This document shows, piece after piece, positions 8,433 through 16,742 of a stretch of DNA of 34,309 bases (its first letter is position 1; every line of letters starts with the position of its first letter). This stretch comes from Sedimentisphaerales bacterium (GTDB lineage Bacteria; Planctomycetota; Phycisphaerae; Sedimentisphaerales; SG8-4): assembly GCA_016928975.1 (NCBI GenBank), contig JAFGJR010000159.1, positions 1 through 34,309 on the forward strand. Reading direction: 5' to 3'. The notes under the pieces were generated by a model. That model saw only the letters and a list, made by a program, of their open reading frames with translations. It ran no database searches and was not told the DNA's origin. The translations under genes were made by a program, and so were the position numbers.

Positions 8433-8445
8433 TCCTGAACGATGC

Positions 8446-9219
8446 TTACTGAATCTTCACCGGCAGGGGGACAAATTCTGCGACTTTCTCATTCTTCAAG
8501 ATCGCCACGGCGTCGGCGATTGGGCCCGCCGCATCGGCAGCCGGTTCCCACCTCCAACCATCCGCAGTCGGACACCCCAGACCGCTTGCAGTGCCGTTGG
8601 CGCCGATGTAATACGCCTGCCCCAAACCGACGTACAGGGCCGTAACCTCCGCTGCGCTGCCATCGGCCAGGGTACGGACCTCGCTGGTCACCGTGATCTC
8701 GCGGTCGAATTTGTTCACCTCGTTGAGGATCCCAATCACGTTCTGGAACCGCTGAGCGAGAGAGAGTTTCGTCTCGTTCGGGTCCTTCGGGAGACTCTGG
8801 CTCAGTGGCTTGATGCGTTCGCGGACCGTGTCCGGCAGCCGCTGAGTCAACGCAGCGGTTCGAGCCTCGAGCCGAGTCACAACGTCGCCGAGCATCTGAC
8901 TGGCTTTCTTGAGCCGCTCGTTCTCCTCGACCAGGCCGACACGCTTCTTGTCGGCGTCGCCGATGCTTTCTTGAGCTTGACTGATCTTCTCTTGCAGGGA
9001 TGTGATTTCCCGCTGCACCAGTTCGATGCGATCGTTGAGCATCTCACGACCGAGGGCCCAGTCCTGCCGCTCCTTTGAGATCACCTGTCGAGCCTCGATC
9101 CATCTTTCCATTGCCTCGCGCACGTTGCCTGTGCTATCGTGCGAGGCGGGCTCGGCAGCCCAGCCCAACGCCGTTGCTGTCAGCAGAGCGGCAACCACCC
9201 ACTTTGGTCTTCGTGTCAC
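8446..9219 (-). CDS. DUF3450-family coiled-coil protein, first gene of the TonB operon
   Basis: A 257-residue exported protein. I chose the GTG at 9219, which has AGAGGG at a suitable distance and places a signal peptide (KWVVAALLTATALGWAAEP) at the N-terminus; upstream in-frame codons give a cysteine/arginine-rich extension that looks spurious. A long coiled coil covers about 45-130. The C-terminal third has the DUF3450 pattern: EVRTLADGSAAEVTALYVGL, then QAYYIGANG and DGWRWEP. DUF3450 proteins sit immediately before ttpC-exbB-exbD-tonB2 in several gammaproteobacteria, exactly as here. The function is unknown, presumably a periplasmic accessory of the TtpC channel. The operon promoter carries a Pho-box-like array at 9363-9416. 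Confidence 0.85.
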   Translation of the reverse strand: MTRRPKWVVAALLTATALGWAAEPASHDSTGNVREAMERWIEARQVISKERQDWALGREMLNDRIELVQREITSLQEKISQAQESIGDADKKRVGLVEENERLKKASQMLGDVVTRLEARTAALTQRLPDTVRERIKPLSQSLPKDPNETKLSLAQRFQNVIGILNEVNKFDREITVTSEVRTLADGSAAEVTALYVGLGQAYYIGANGTASGLGCPTADGWRWEPAADAAGPIADAVAILKNEKVAEFVPLPVKIQ

Positions 9220-9362
9220 GTTCGACCCTCTCACAAGAGACCACGCCCGGGATGAGTAATCCGTTGAGCATCCGATACACTGACGAACACAGCGATCATA
9301 GAATCCGCAAGATAAACGAAGCCCGCCTGTGCCGCCGTCGGCACATACACGGACCCTTACGG

Positions 9363-9416
9363 AATGTACCTGGGGCATGTTAGAGAGGAATTTCGAGCAG
9401 GTTAAAATTGGATTAA
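9363..9416 (-). promoter_or_regulatory. Pho-box-like array and -10 upstream of the TonB operon
   Basis: On the minus strand TTAATC (9416-9411), TTAACC (9405-9400) and CTAACA (9383-9378) fit an 11-bp period (intervals 11 and 22). TACATT at 9368-9363 lies 4 bp after the last 11-mer. The first half (TTTAATCCAATT followed by YTAAC) is nearly identical to the porin array at 25349-25392. The first start codon is about 140 bp downstream. Confidence 0.65.
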
Positions 9417-9472
9417 ACTGGTGGTCGGCTTGTCAACTTGCGACGGAAGCCCGTGCCGCCACGGATCGACTC

Positions 9473-12376
9473 TCAGAACTCATATTCCAGGCTTAACGCG
9501 AGGTCGATGCCTTTCGTGTAGGATGATCTCGTCGCGTCACCAAAGTCGGAACGATAGACTCGTCGAATCTCTGGATTGGTCAGATTCTTGGCCTGGAAGG
9601 CGATCTTCAGGTGCTCCTTAATGGGCTGGAGTATGCTCAGGTTCAGTGTGTTGTACTCCTGCTCATAGATGTCAGGCACAAAACCGCCGCCCGGTGCGAC
9701 GCCGCCGGCAACCAGAGTATCGCCCCGGACCGTGTAGAAGACGCCGAACTGCGTGTGCAATGTGGGATGCTCATAGGTCAGATTCAGATTATAGAGATAC
9801 TTGGGAGCGCCCATCATGTCCCGCGTGGACCTTGGCACGCCTGCGGCGGAAAAGGCGGCTGCCTCCTCCGCCGGAAGAGTGACCTGCGAGTCAATGAACG
9901 TGGCATTGGCCCCCGCCGAGAGCCCCTCCAAAGGGGACCACAACTTCCCCAATGCCAGCCGGATCTCCAGCTCATAGCCCTCCAGCGAGCCCTCCGGGTA
10001 GTTCACGGGCGTCGTGTAGTATAGAGAGGCCTGAAATGCCTGCACGTATTCGATAGGGTCTTTGATGTCCTTGTGAAACCAGGATGCCGAAATGAGACTC
10101 CCGGAAAAGGGCTCATAGTCCACCCGCACATCATAGTTGTGCAGGGAGCTCATCTTCAGCAGCGGATTTCCAACGAAGATGTCCGCGCCGAGGTACTCCA
10201 TTTGCATCACCGGAGACAACTCTTTGAAGGTCTGACGGGCAACGGTCTGGCTGTAGGAACCCCGGACTTTGACCGGCTTGATCGGAACGACCTCCAGTCC
10301 AATCGACGGCAGGGCATCGTCCTGCGAGAATGACACGTCCGCTTCCGGACCGAATCGGGTCCAGCCCGTCCCTCCGGGCGGCAGGTACTGTGCGTTGCCG
10401 CTCTCGGGATGGTTTGTGATCTCCAGGTCCGTCGACTCATGGCGGATGCCGCCGGTGACCTTCAAGAAGCTCGTCAACGGAAGATCCGCCATGTAATACC
10501 AGGCAGTGATCTGCTGCTCGCCATCATAGTCCACGTCCTGATCGGATGGGAAGATCGCGTGTCCCTCGGCGGCATAGGCGTTGCTCCAGAAACTCTCCCA
10601 CGACCCTTCGAACGTCGTCGGTTCGCTTTCCGGATCGTAGTAGAAGCTCTCCTGGTCGAACTCCCGTGAGGTGTTGTCCTGAAAGAACCCCAGCTTCAGG
10701 TATCCCTCCCTGTCGCTCCACTGTTGGAAGGGCAGTTTGCCATCCAGGGCGACTTGGTTGCTTTGTTCCGAGATGTCCTTCCAGAGTCGTTGGGCAAACC
10801 CGTTGCCGCTGCCGCTGGGATCGTATCCGCTGTGGACGGCGGGAAAGTCCCCTATGCCCGGAATGCTCCGCCCCGGAGTCCATTGAGTGCGGAAGACACG
10901 CTTGTCAGGTTGGTCCAGAGCGGCCTCACTGTGCGCGAACGACCAGTCGATCTGCGGCTGGAGCGTCTTGCCGAACCGCCCGAATTCGAGCTCGGGGACT
11001 GGAATGGTATGCTGCCCTTTCAACTGCAACGTGGACTGCGCCCGCTCCGTGTAGTCCAGCGTCTCGTTGCGATGCCACGGAGGAGGAGAGTCCAATCCCA
11101 ACTCCTGCTGATACAGAGTGCCGCGGGTGTCTTCCATGAGCGTGGCTTTGTCCTCCGTGAGCTGCGTGCGCAGGTAAAGCAAAGAGATCGCATGGTTCTC
11201 CGTCTCGACGCCCAACCCCCCCATGGCCCCCCATTGTACCATGTCGGTCCCTTGGGTCACGTCGTACAACTCCGTGTACCCATATCGCTCATAGGGTTGC
11301 AGCCTGTAGGTGCCACTCACCGAGCGGGCGGCGAACAGGTTGTGCTCTCCATCGTCATAGTAGGAAGCGTCGCGTTTGTAGTAGATGCTGCCAATCAAGC
11401 CGATACGAATCCAATCGGCAAGCTGGCGTTTCCCGCCGATGGTCAGGGATCCGTTGTACGTAGGGGGGACATCGTCTCGGGACACGCCCATCGTACCGCC
11501 GAATTGGCCGTTCTTGGGGACATCCCGGTCATCAATGCCCAGAAAATCGACCCCGCCTCCGCGATAGCTGAGAAAGCGGCCTCCCCAAGGAGCCTGAGTG
11601 TTGTACTCCGTTCCGACTTTCACCTTGAGCACGCGTTCGTCGGGAATGCTCTTGAGCACCAGGTTCACGGCCCCCCCGGAGGCGTCACCCTGCTGGTCGG
11701 GCGTGAACGTCTTGCTGACTTGAATGCTCTCGATCATGGCGGCGGGGAACTGATCGAGCTGCACGGCGCGCTTGTCCTCGTCGGCCGTGGGCAGCCGTAC
11801 ACCGTTGAGCTGGGAATTGACGTATCGGTCCGGCAAACCCCGCACAACGGCGTATTTCCCTCCCTCCACTGTAGCTCCTGAAACCAGGCGCAGCGCGCTG
11901 GCGGCATCGCTGGCGCCCGCCTGACTCATCAGCTCCGCACTGATCGAGTCCATGATCTTCGGCGCCTCCATCCGCAGGTTCAGCAGGCCGACCTCTGAGC
12001 CGCCGCCCAGTTGCGGGTCCTGCACAACGAATTCTTCCATCTCCACGAACTCACCGGGCAGCGATGCCTCTGCCTCCGTCATGCGCCCTGACTCGACGAC
12101 GGTGTTGGTCGTTACCTGCCGCGTGTAGCCCTCTTTGGAGAACGCCAGCGTATAGGCGCCGGGTTTCACCTGCTCGAAGACGAAGTGACCCTGGTCGTCA
12201 GTCGTTCGCTTGTCGCTCGTCTCCACAATCAGCACCTGAGCGGCGGCCAGCGGCACATCAAAGTCCTTGTCATACACTACGCCGCGGATGCCGCCCACCT
12301 CTTGGGCGTGCAAGGCGGCTGGGACACAAAAGGATATCGCAATGGTCAGGACAGCCGATCTCATCATTCGATTCAC
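9473..12376 (-). CDS. TonB-dependent outer-membrane receptor with carboxypeptidase-regulatory-like N-domain
   Basis: A 967-residue outer-membrane receptor. Domains: signal peptide (about 1-25), a carboxypeptidase-regulatory-like beta-sandwich (about 28-110; GGIRGVVYDKDFDVPLAAAQ), a possible TonB box near 113-122 (MEEFVVQDPQ), a plug (about 135-250; AVVRGLPDRYVNSQLNGVRLP) and a 22-strand-type barrel that ends in the terminal phenylalanine typical of outer-membrane proteins (SLEYEF). It should import a large or scarce ligand using the TonB machine encoded next door. The GTG start overlaps the last base of the preceding lipoprotein stop codon; ATG codons 9-12 bases later are alternatives. The two genes form an operon with a Pho-box-like promoter, pointing to a phosphorus-containing ligand, but the substrate cannot be read from the sequence. 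Confidence 0.9.
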   Translation of the reverse strand: MNRMMRSAVLTIAISFCVPAALHAQEVGGIRGVVYDKDFDVPLAAAQVLIVETSDKRTTDDQGHFVFEQVKPGAYTLAFSKEGYTRQVTTNTVVESGRMTEAEASLPGEFVEMEEFVVQDPQLGGGSEVGLLNLRMEAPKIMDSISAELMSQAGASDAASALRLVSGATVEGGKYAVVRGLPDRYVNSQLNGVRLPTADEDKRAVQLDQFPAAMIESIQVSKTFTPDQQGDASGGAVNLVLKSIPDERVLKVKVGTEYNTQAPWGGRFLSYRGGGVDFLGIDDRDVPKNGQFGGTMGVSRDDVPPTYNGSLTIGGKRQLADWIRIGLIGSIYYKRDASYYDDGEHNLFAARSVSGTYRLQPYERYGYTELYDVTQGTDMVQWGAMGGLGVETENHAISLLYLRTQLTEDKATLMEDTRGTLYQQELGLDSPPPWHRNETLDYTERAQSTLQLKGQHTIPVPELEFGRFGKTLQPQIDWSFAHSEAALDQPDKRVFRTQWTPGRSIPGIGDFPAVHSGYDPSGSGNGFAQRLWKDISEQSNQVALDGKLPFQQWSDREGYLKLGFFQDNTSREFDQESFYYDPESEPTTFEGSWESFWSNAYAAEGHAIFPSDQDVDYDGEQQITAWYYMADLPLTSFLKVTGGIRHESTDLEITNHPESGNAQYLPPGGTGWTRFGPEADVSFSQDDALPSIGLEVVPIKPVKVRGSYSQTVARQTFKELSPVMQMEYLGADIFVGNPLLKMSSLHNYDVRVDYEPFSGSLISASWFHKDIKDPIEYVQAFQASLYYTTPVNYPEGSLEGYELEIRLALGKLWSPLEGLSAGANATFIDSQVTLPAEEAAAFSAAGVPRSTRDMMGAPKYLYNLNLTYEHPTLHTQFGVFYTVRGDTLVAGGVAPGGGFVPDIYEQEYNTLNLSILQPIKEHLKIAFQAKNLTNPEIRRVYRSDFGDATRSSYTKGIDLALSLEYEF

Positions 12377-13596
12377 TACCAGGGGTCGCTCAAATCATCA
12401 CGGATGCTGCGAATTCTGCCCCATAGCTCCGGGTCGGGCTCTACGGCGTGCACCGCTATGGAACAGCACGTGGCCGCCAGGTCTTCTGCACGCGGCCTCG
12501 AATTCGGGTTTTCCACTCCTGCCTCGATCGCTCGTTTGTAGACACTCAGTGCGGCTGTCGTATCCCCCATCTCCGCATGGGCTTCTGCGATGGACCGAAG
12601 GACCTGCGCTCTGTAGATGTTCACGATCGCATCCCGCTTCGCATCGAACAGCCCCAGGGCCTCCTGGACTTCCGTGCGAGCCAGTTCTTTGTCGCCGGCC
12701 TGGAAGCGGAGTCTCGCCAGCTTGGCCGCCAGAGCGATCGCGGACTCCGCCTGCAAGTTCGCCGAGTTCAGGATCTTCTTGGCCTCATCGGTTAATTCAA
12801 GGGCCTTGGCGGGATCGGTATGAGCACGAGCGAAACCCGCCAATTCCGCAAGCAAATCTATCCGCACGAAGATCGGCACGCTGCCCCAGGTGGCCTTGAT
12901 CCTCCCCTCAATCAGTGCGCGTCGGTCGGGCTGTTTGTAGAAGCGGTTGAAAAGCTCGGCATAGGCTCCAAGCACATTCTTCACAACATCGAACTGGCCG
13001 GCAGAGACGAGCGTCCCAAGGGTCTCCATCGTCTTGTCGAAGGAACCCTCCGGGCACACCATCGCCTCGGCCTGGGCCAGTGTTGTGGATTCGGCCTTCT
13101 CGACACCGCGCACCACCTGTGCAGCAGCTTCGGTCTGCCCGAGGTAGGTATGAACTTGAGCGATCTTCGCCTTGATTCGATCCTTGTGCCAGTCCTCGGC
13201 CTGTTCAACTGCCTGGCCGGCCAGGTCCAGATAGGACGGGACATCCTTCATATCGCTGTGCCGTGCACAATAGAAGGCCAAGTCCGCGTAAGCCGTTCCG
13301 CGCCGCCAGTCGCCAATCTGCTTGGTATAGTGGAGCGCCCGTTGTGGCTGCCCCAGGTCGAGGCAGGCCCCCACCACGATCTCCTGCATCCGTGAGCGGT
13401 CTTTGCTGTGTGGGTCAACCGGTATCGCCGATGCGGCACTGAAGGCAATGTCCAACAAACCGTTTTGGCAGGGTTTCAACGAGATGTCCCTCGGAGAACC
13501 GGCCTCTTCCACCGCGCCATGGCGGCGGCAGCCAACAAGCCAGATACTCAGAGTGACGCTCACGAACAGAACGACAGTATGCAATCCGGTTTTCAT
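12376..13596 (-). CDS. TPR-like lipoprotein upstream of the TonB-dependent receptor
   Basis: A 406-residue protein with a lipoprotein signal: hydrophobic VVLFVSVTLSIW followed by lipobox LVGC (Cys at about 23). The rest is helical with many short TPR-like repeats (e.g. GDTTAALSVYKRAIEAG, AKALELTDEAKKIL). It is co-transcribed with the receptor, whose start overlaps the stop codon of this gene. The topology suggests a periplasm-facing or surface lipoprotein that assists the receptor, but no family with a known function is recognised. A Pho-box-like array lies about 70 bp upstream of the ATG. The Shine-Dalgarno is weak (GGTG). Confidence 0.75.
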   Translation of the reverse strand: MKTGLHTVVLFVSVTLSIWLVGCRRHGAVEEAGSPRDISLKPCQNGLLDIAFSAASAIPVDPHSKDRSRMQEIVVGACLDLGQPQRALHYTKQIGDWRRGTAYADLAFYCARHSDMKDVPSYLDLAGQAVEQAEDWHKDRIKAKIAQVHTYLGQTEAAAQVVRGVEKAESTTLAQAEAMVCPEGSFDKTMETLGTLVSAGQFDVVKNVLGAYAELFNRFYKQPDRRALIEGRIKATWGSVPIFVRIDLLAELAGFARAHTDPAKALELTDEAKKILNSANLQAESAIALAAKLARLRFQAGDKELARTEVQEALGLFDAKRDAIVNIYRAQVLRSIAEAHAEMGDTTAALSVYKRAIEAGVENPNSRPRAEDLAATCCSIAVHAVEPDPELWGRIRSIRDDLSDPW

Positions 13597-13664
13597 GTCA
13601 CCATTAGGTCCAGAGTGCGGAACACCTGTGCATGAATCTGATGATACAGGGCGTCGGTAGCCGG

Positions 13665-13706
13665 AATATGGGGGCTTGCGTTAGAAGTGTGCTAAAATTC
13701 TGTTAG
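13665..13706 (-). promoter_or_regulatory. Pho-box-like array and -10 upstream of the lipoprotein/TonB-receptor operon
   Basis: On the minus strand CTAACA (13706-13701), TTAGCA (13695-13690) and CTAACG (13684-13679) form three consecutive 11-bp repeats. CATATT at 13670-13665, 3 bp after the last 11-mer, is a candidate -10 (4 of 6 matches). The lipoprotein start is about 60 bp beyond. Confidence 0.68.
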
Positions 13707-13752
13707 AGCGACAGACTGCCTCATCTTCCGTTCGCCATCATCGAGAGCAATG

Positions 13753-13792
13753 AAAAACCTGATGGCAGCGGGATGTATGCGCTGCCATCAGG
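13753..13792 (-). terminator. Rho-independent terminator after the beta-helix gene
   Basis: A perfect 13-bp stem, CCTGATGGCAGCG (13758-13770) with CGCTGCCATCAGG (13780-13792), encloses a 9-nt loop. On the minus strand it is followed by TTTTT (13757-13753). It lies about 110 bp beyond the beta-helix stop and just before the promoter array of the next operon. Confidence 0.85.
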
Positions 13793-13835
13793 TCATCGCG
13801 AAGCATCACCCAACTTGCCGGACAATCGCGGGACA

Positions 13836-13903
13836 GAATCACCGTGAATCACGCCTGTTTGTGTCTGTCCCCTGCATTCTGCGACAGCCCGGATCGGTGA
13901 TTC
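13836..13903 (-). repeat. Nested inverted repeats in the 3' region of the beta-helix gene
   Basis: GAATCACCG (13836-13844) is complementary to CGGTGATTC (13895-13903), an interval that includes the stop codon of the beta-helix gene. A second pair GGGACAG (13830-13836) and CTGTCCC (13865-13871) overlaps it. They are too large and loosely arranged for a simple terminator; the true terminator lies further downstream. Confidence 0.45.
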
Positions 13904-15386
13904 ACTCCACCAGCCCGTAGATGTCGGCAGCCGTCCAGCCCTTCAGCCAGTTGTGACTGCCAAATGCGCCGATGAATGGAACCGGAGAGAAGAACCCGTC
14001 ATCCGGAGCAGTCCCTACAGAGGCGACCGCGTCGTTCGCAGCCAACGGATTCAACTTCGTCACTCGTGCCATCAGGATGTCTTTCACCATCTTCACTGAA
14101 TCACGCTGAATGTTCGCGATCGGACTGGCGGTGACAACCTTGTTGCGCAGCGCGGGGACCAGTTGGCCGAACTCGTCCAGCGTCGCTGTTTCCCGGCTGT
14201 CGAAGAACAGGCAGTCTGTGAACTGGCACCAGGTGCCCGACGTGAAGTTCGGATACAAGACCTTCGGATCCACGCCCACCGTGTTGGTCGGGTAGACACT
14301 GTACGGCAGGGCGAAGAGCTCCTTCAGTGTCGGGACGCCCGGAGAACCGTAGCCGGGACTGCCCGCCGGTTCGTTGTCGCTGACGGCATCTTTGATCAGC
14401 TTCTCGCCGATCCCCATGAAGATGCAGTTGCCGAACTGGGCACGCATGTTGTCACGCCACTCGGTTGCGTTGTCGCCGCTCTTGTTGGCCGACGTGGGGT
14501 CGAAGTTCTGGCCGATCACGGTGAAGTTGTAGATGCTCGCGGCACCGACTGGTTGAGCGCTCGTCCACTCGGCGCCATCCATCTCGATGCAGTTGTCACC
14601 GATCCCCGAGCCTTGTCCCTTCGTGCTGCAGTAGCCCTGCACGATCAGACCGAACTGGGCCTTGCCGCGCCAGCCTTGGTCGACGTCGAAGGAATCGTCG
14701 CCGATATTCCAGATATTGACATACTTCAAACAGACCGTGCCGCCCCAGATCTCAATGCCATCGTCCACGTTGTTCATGATCTCGACGTGGTCGATTTCTG
14801 TTTGGCGTCCGACACCGCCGAGCGATAGGCCGTTCAGCTCGTTGGCCATGCTGACTACGTGTCCGCCGTAGCGCAGCGAGACGTAGCGAATGACGCCGCT
14901 GTCATCATCGTCGTTGTTGCCTCCGAAGAGTGGGAGGGTGTCCCCATTGAACCTGGCGACAAGACCTTCCATCTGGGAGGTATCCTGGCCATCCGGCTGG
15001 CCTGTGCCCTGGCTGTCCTTCGTGGCGGCGATCAGGGCGTTGCCGAGGATGGTCAGGTTGCCCCACTCCTCGCATTTCTCTCGCCAAGTCACCAGGTCAT
15101 CCTGTTCTGACGTCATGATGATTGGAGCATTCGGCCGGCCATTGGCAAAGATCTTGGCCCCCTTCGCAACCACCAACGCGCTGTCGGTATTGCCGCGGAT
15201 GAGGGTGCCTGGGTCGATGGTCAGGCTCGCGCCGGGCTCGACGTAGATCACCTGTCGGAGATGATATACGTTGTCGGCGGTCCATCTCACCGACGTCGTG
15301 ATGTTGCTCGCAACATTGACGTCGGCCGCACCGGCTATGCCGGCCAGGGTCACAGCGAGCAGAGTCATGAATGCAATCTTCTTCAT
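13902..15386 (-). CDS. Secreted right-handed beta-helix-like protein
   Basis: A 494-residue exported protein with signal peptide MKKIAFMTLLAVTLAGIAGA. The body has short repeated strand-turn units (HVEIMNNVDDGIEIWGGTVCLKYVNIWN, IYVEPGASLTIDPGTLI) characteristic of parallel beta-helix proteins, and a calcium-binding-like acidic patch GGNNDDDDSG. The strong Shine-Dalgarno GGAGGAAAGACCA precedes the ATG. Proteins of this kind occur beside TonB-dependent receptors, where they may bind or process a substrate at the cell surface. No catalytic residues can be assigned. The gene is monocistronic: it has its own Pho-box-like promoter at 15525-15577 and a strong terminator at 13753-13792. Beta-helix type is inferred from repeat texture, not from a known family signature. 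Confidence 0.72.
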   Translation of the reverse strand: MKKIAFMTLLAVTLAGIAGAADVNVASNITTSVRWTADNVYHLRQVIYVEPGASLTIDPGTLIRGNTDSALVVAKGAKIFANGRPNAPIIMTSEQDDLVTWREKCEEWGNLTILGNALIAATKDSQGTGQPDGQDTSQMEGLVARFNGDTLPLFGGNNDDDDSGVIRYVSLRYGGHVVSMANELNGLSLGGVGRQTEIDHVEIMNNVDDGIEIWGGTVCLKYVNIWNIGDDSFDVDQGWRGKAQFGLIVQGYCSTKGQGSGIGDNCIEMDGAEWTSAQPVGAASIYNFTVIGQNFDPTSANKSGDNATEWRDNMRAQFGNCIFMGIGEKLIKDAVSDNEPAGSPGYGSPGVPTLKELFALPYSVYPTNTVGVDPKVLYPNFTSGTWCQFTDCLFFDSRETATLDEFGQLVPALRNKVVTASPIANIQRDSVKMVKDILMARVTKLNPLAANDAVASVGTAPDDGFFSPVPFIGAFGSHNWLKGWTAADIYGLVE

Positions 15387-15524
15387 TGGTCTTTCCTCCA
15401 GAATCGTGAATCCATCGTTTGGTGCACCGGTTACACAACCGGCGCCTTATGGGGCGTCCAGCACACTTCATCAGTTCGCGAACAGACAGCAGCAGCCATT
15501 GAGCCCAAAGATTCTCTGGATCTC

Positions 15525-15577
15525 ATTCTCACCGTCAGAGTTAGAAGCGAATTAGGGTATGACTGAAAATATATTAA
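15525..15577 (-). promoter_or_regulatory. Pho-box-like array upstream of the beta-helix gene
   Basis: On the minus strand TTAATA (15577-15572), CTAATT (15555-15550) and CTAACT (15544-15539) keep the 11-bp phase (intervals 22 and 11). GAGAAT at 15530-15525 is a possible -10 (4 of 6), 3 bp after the last 11-mer. The gene start is about 140 bp downstream. It is back-to-back with the array at 15693. Confidence 0.58.
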
Positions 15578-15692
15578 TTTCGAGAGTCTCATCGGGTCAC
15601 GTGCGGCGGTTCTCCACATAGACTGAGGCAGCCGTGCGAGACTCACAATGGGGGAATCGCGCGGCGGATATCCCGGCGGTATTCACCAAAAA

Positions 15693-15735
15693 CTAACGAG
15701 CCGCAAATCTGCGATTAACGCTCGTAGCGTATACT
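15693..15735 (+). promoter_or_regulatory. Pho-box-like array and -10 upstream of the metallophosphoesterase operon
   Basis: CTAACG (15693-15698) and TTAACG (15715-15720) are 22 bp apart, i.e. two turns of the 11-bp period, with CAAATC in the middle slot. A good -10, TATACT (15730-15735), lies 4 bp after the last 11-mer. The AGCG spacer before the -10 is identical to that of the pstS promoter. Confidence 0.68.
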
Positions 15736-15816
15736 ACAAGAGAGAAGTGGCCCAGAGGCCGATGGACCTGACTGCGGTGTAAAGGAAAGGGTGGTCCAAT
15801 CAGTCCAAGCAAACCA

Positions 15817-16665
15817 GTGTTCGTCATCAGCGATCTGCACATCGGGGATCAATCCCCGAAAGACAACCTGTGCCAGGGCAACCGGGAAGCGGCCTTCCAT
15901 TCATTCCTTGGCTACGTGGACGATCAGAAAGGGCGATTGGTCATCCTCGGCGACTTCCTGGAACTGCTTCGATACCCGTTAGACGGCATCATCGCGCGCC
16001 GCCGCCCCCTGCTCGATCACCTTACCCGGATGGACACTCTGTATGTCCCCGGCAACCACGACGACGAGTTGACGCCGATGATCGATTCCGGCAGCCCACC
16101 GCATCCTTTCTTCGACAGGATGTCTCGCCCGTTCGTTCAGCAGATCGGCGACAAGCGATTCAAGTTCATGCACGGCCACGAGGTTGATCCACTCAGCAAC
16201 GCCGGGATTCAGAGCGTCAGCCGCATGATCGGAACGATGGCTTGCCTGCTTGAATTCGGCCGGGGGACATGCATTCTGTCGAACGATTCCTTCACGGACG
16301 GTCTGCTGGAGATCGGTGAGCGGATGCTGGCCCTGTGGAGCTGGCTCACCCGCCGGATGGACGACGCCATCCGCGAGTGCTGCTCCAGGATGTCCCCTGA
16401 GAACGCAACGCTTCTGGCCCGCCGAGTCCGCACGCGGCGGATGCTTGAACGCTACTACCAGGACAAGGCCGAGGGCCTTTATGACGTGGCCATTGTGGGC
16501 CACACGCACAAGGCGGGAAGCTGCAACGACTGGTACTTCAACAGTGGCTCTTGGACCGGGCAGAACAACAACTTCCTGAGAATCTCGCCTGAAGGCCGTG
16601 TCGGCGTCTTCGATTGGACCCCACATGGTCCTCTCCAGAACAGTACCCAGGTGCAAAACCAATGA
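15817..16665 (+). CDS. Calcineurin-like metallophosphoesterase (LpxH-like fold)
   Basis: A protein of about 282 residues with the complete set of metallophosphoesterase motifs: ISDLHIGD (D6, H8), ILGDFLEL (D46), YVPGNHDDE (N80, H81), MHGHEVD (H119, H121), and VGHTHKAG near the C-terminus. The general layout is like UDP-2,3-diacylglucosamine pyrophosphatase (LpxH) and its homologues, but the substrate is not determined by these motifs; a Pho-regulated phosphodiesterase is equally possible. There is no signal peptide, so it should be cytoplasmic. The start is unclear: GTG at 15817 has no good Shine-Dalgarno, while the strong AAGGAAAGG at 15782-15790 lies before an in-frame ATC at 15799. The beginning of the fold at residue 2 suggests translation may begin slightly upstream. 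Confidence 0.85.
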   Translation: MFVISDLHIGDQSPKDNLCQGNREAAFHSFLGYVDDQKGRLVILGDFLELLRYPLDGIIARRRPLLDHLTRMDTLYVPGNHDDELTPMIDSGSPPHPFFDRMSRPFVQQIGDKRFKFMHGHEVDPLSNAGIQSVSRMIGTMACLLEFGRGTCILSNDSFTDGLLEIGERMLALWSWLTRRMDDAIRECCSRMSPENATLLARRVRTRRMLERYYQDKAEGLYDVAIVGHTHKAGSCNDWYFNSGSWTGQNNNFLRISPEGRVGVFDWTPHGPLQNSTQVQNQ

Positions 16666-16742
16666 CAATATGCGACGGAATTTCGTCGGCTGGCCAAATT
16701 GAGTCGAAGCGCGATCAGCAGGTCATGCAGTGAGGATGCGAT

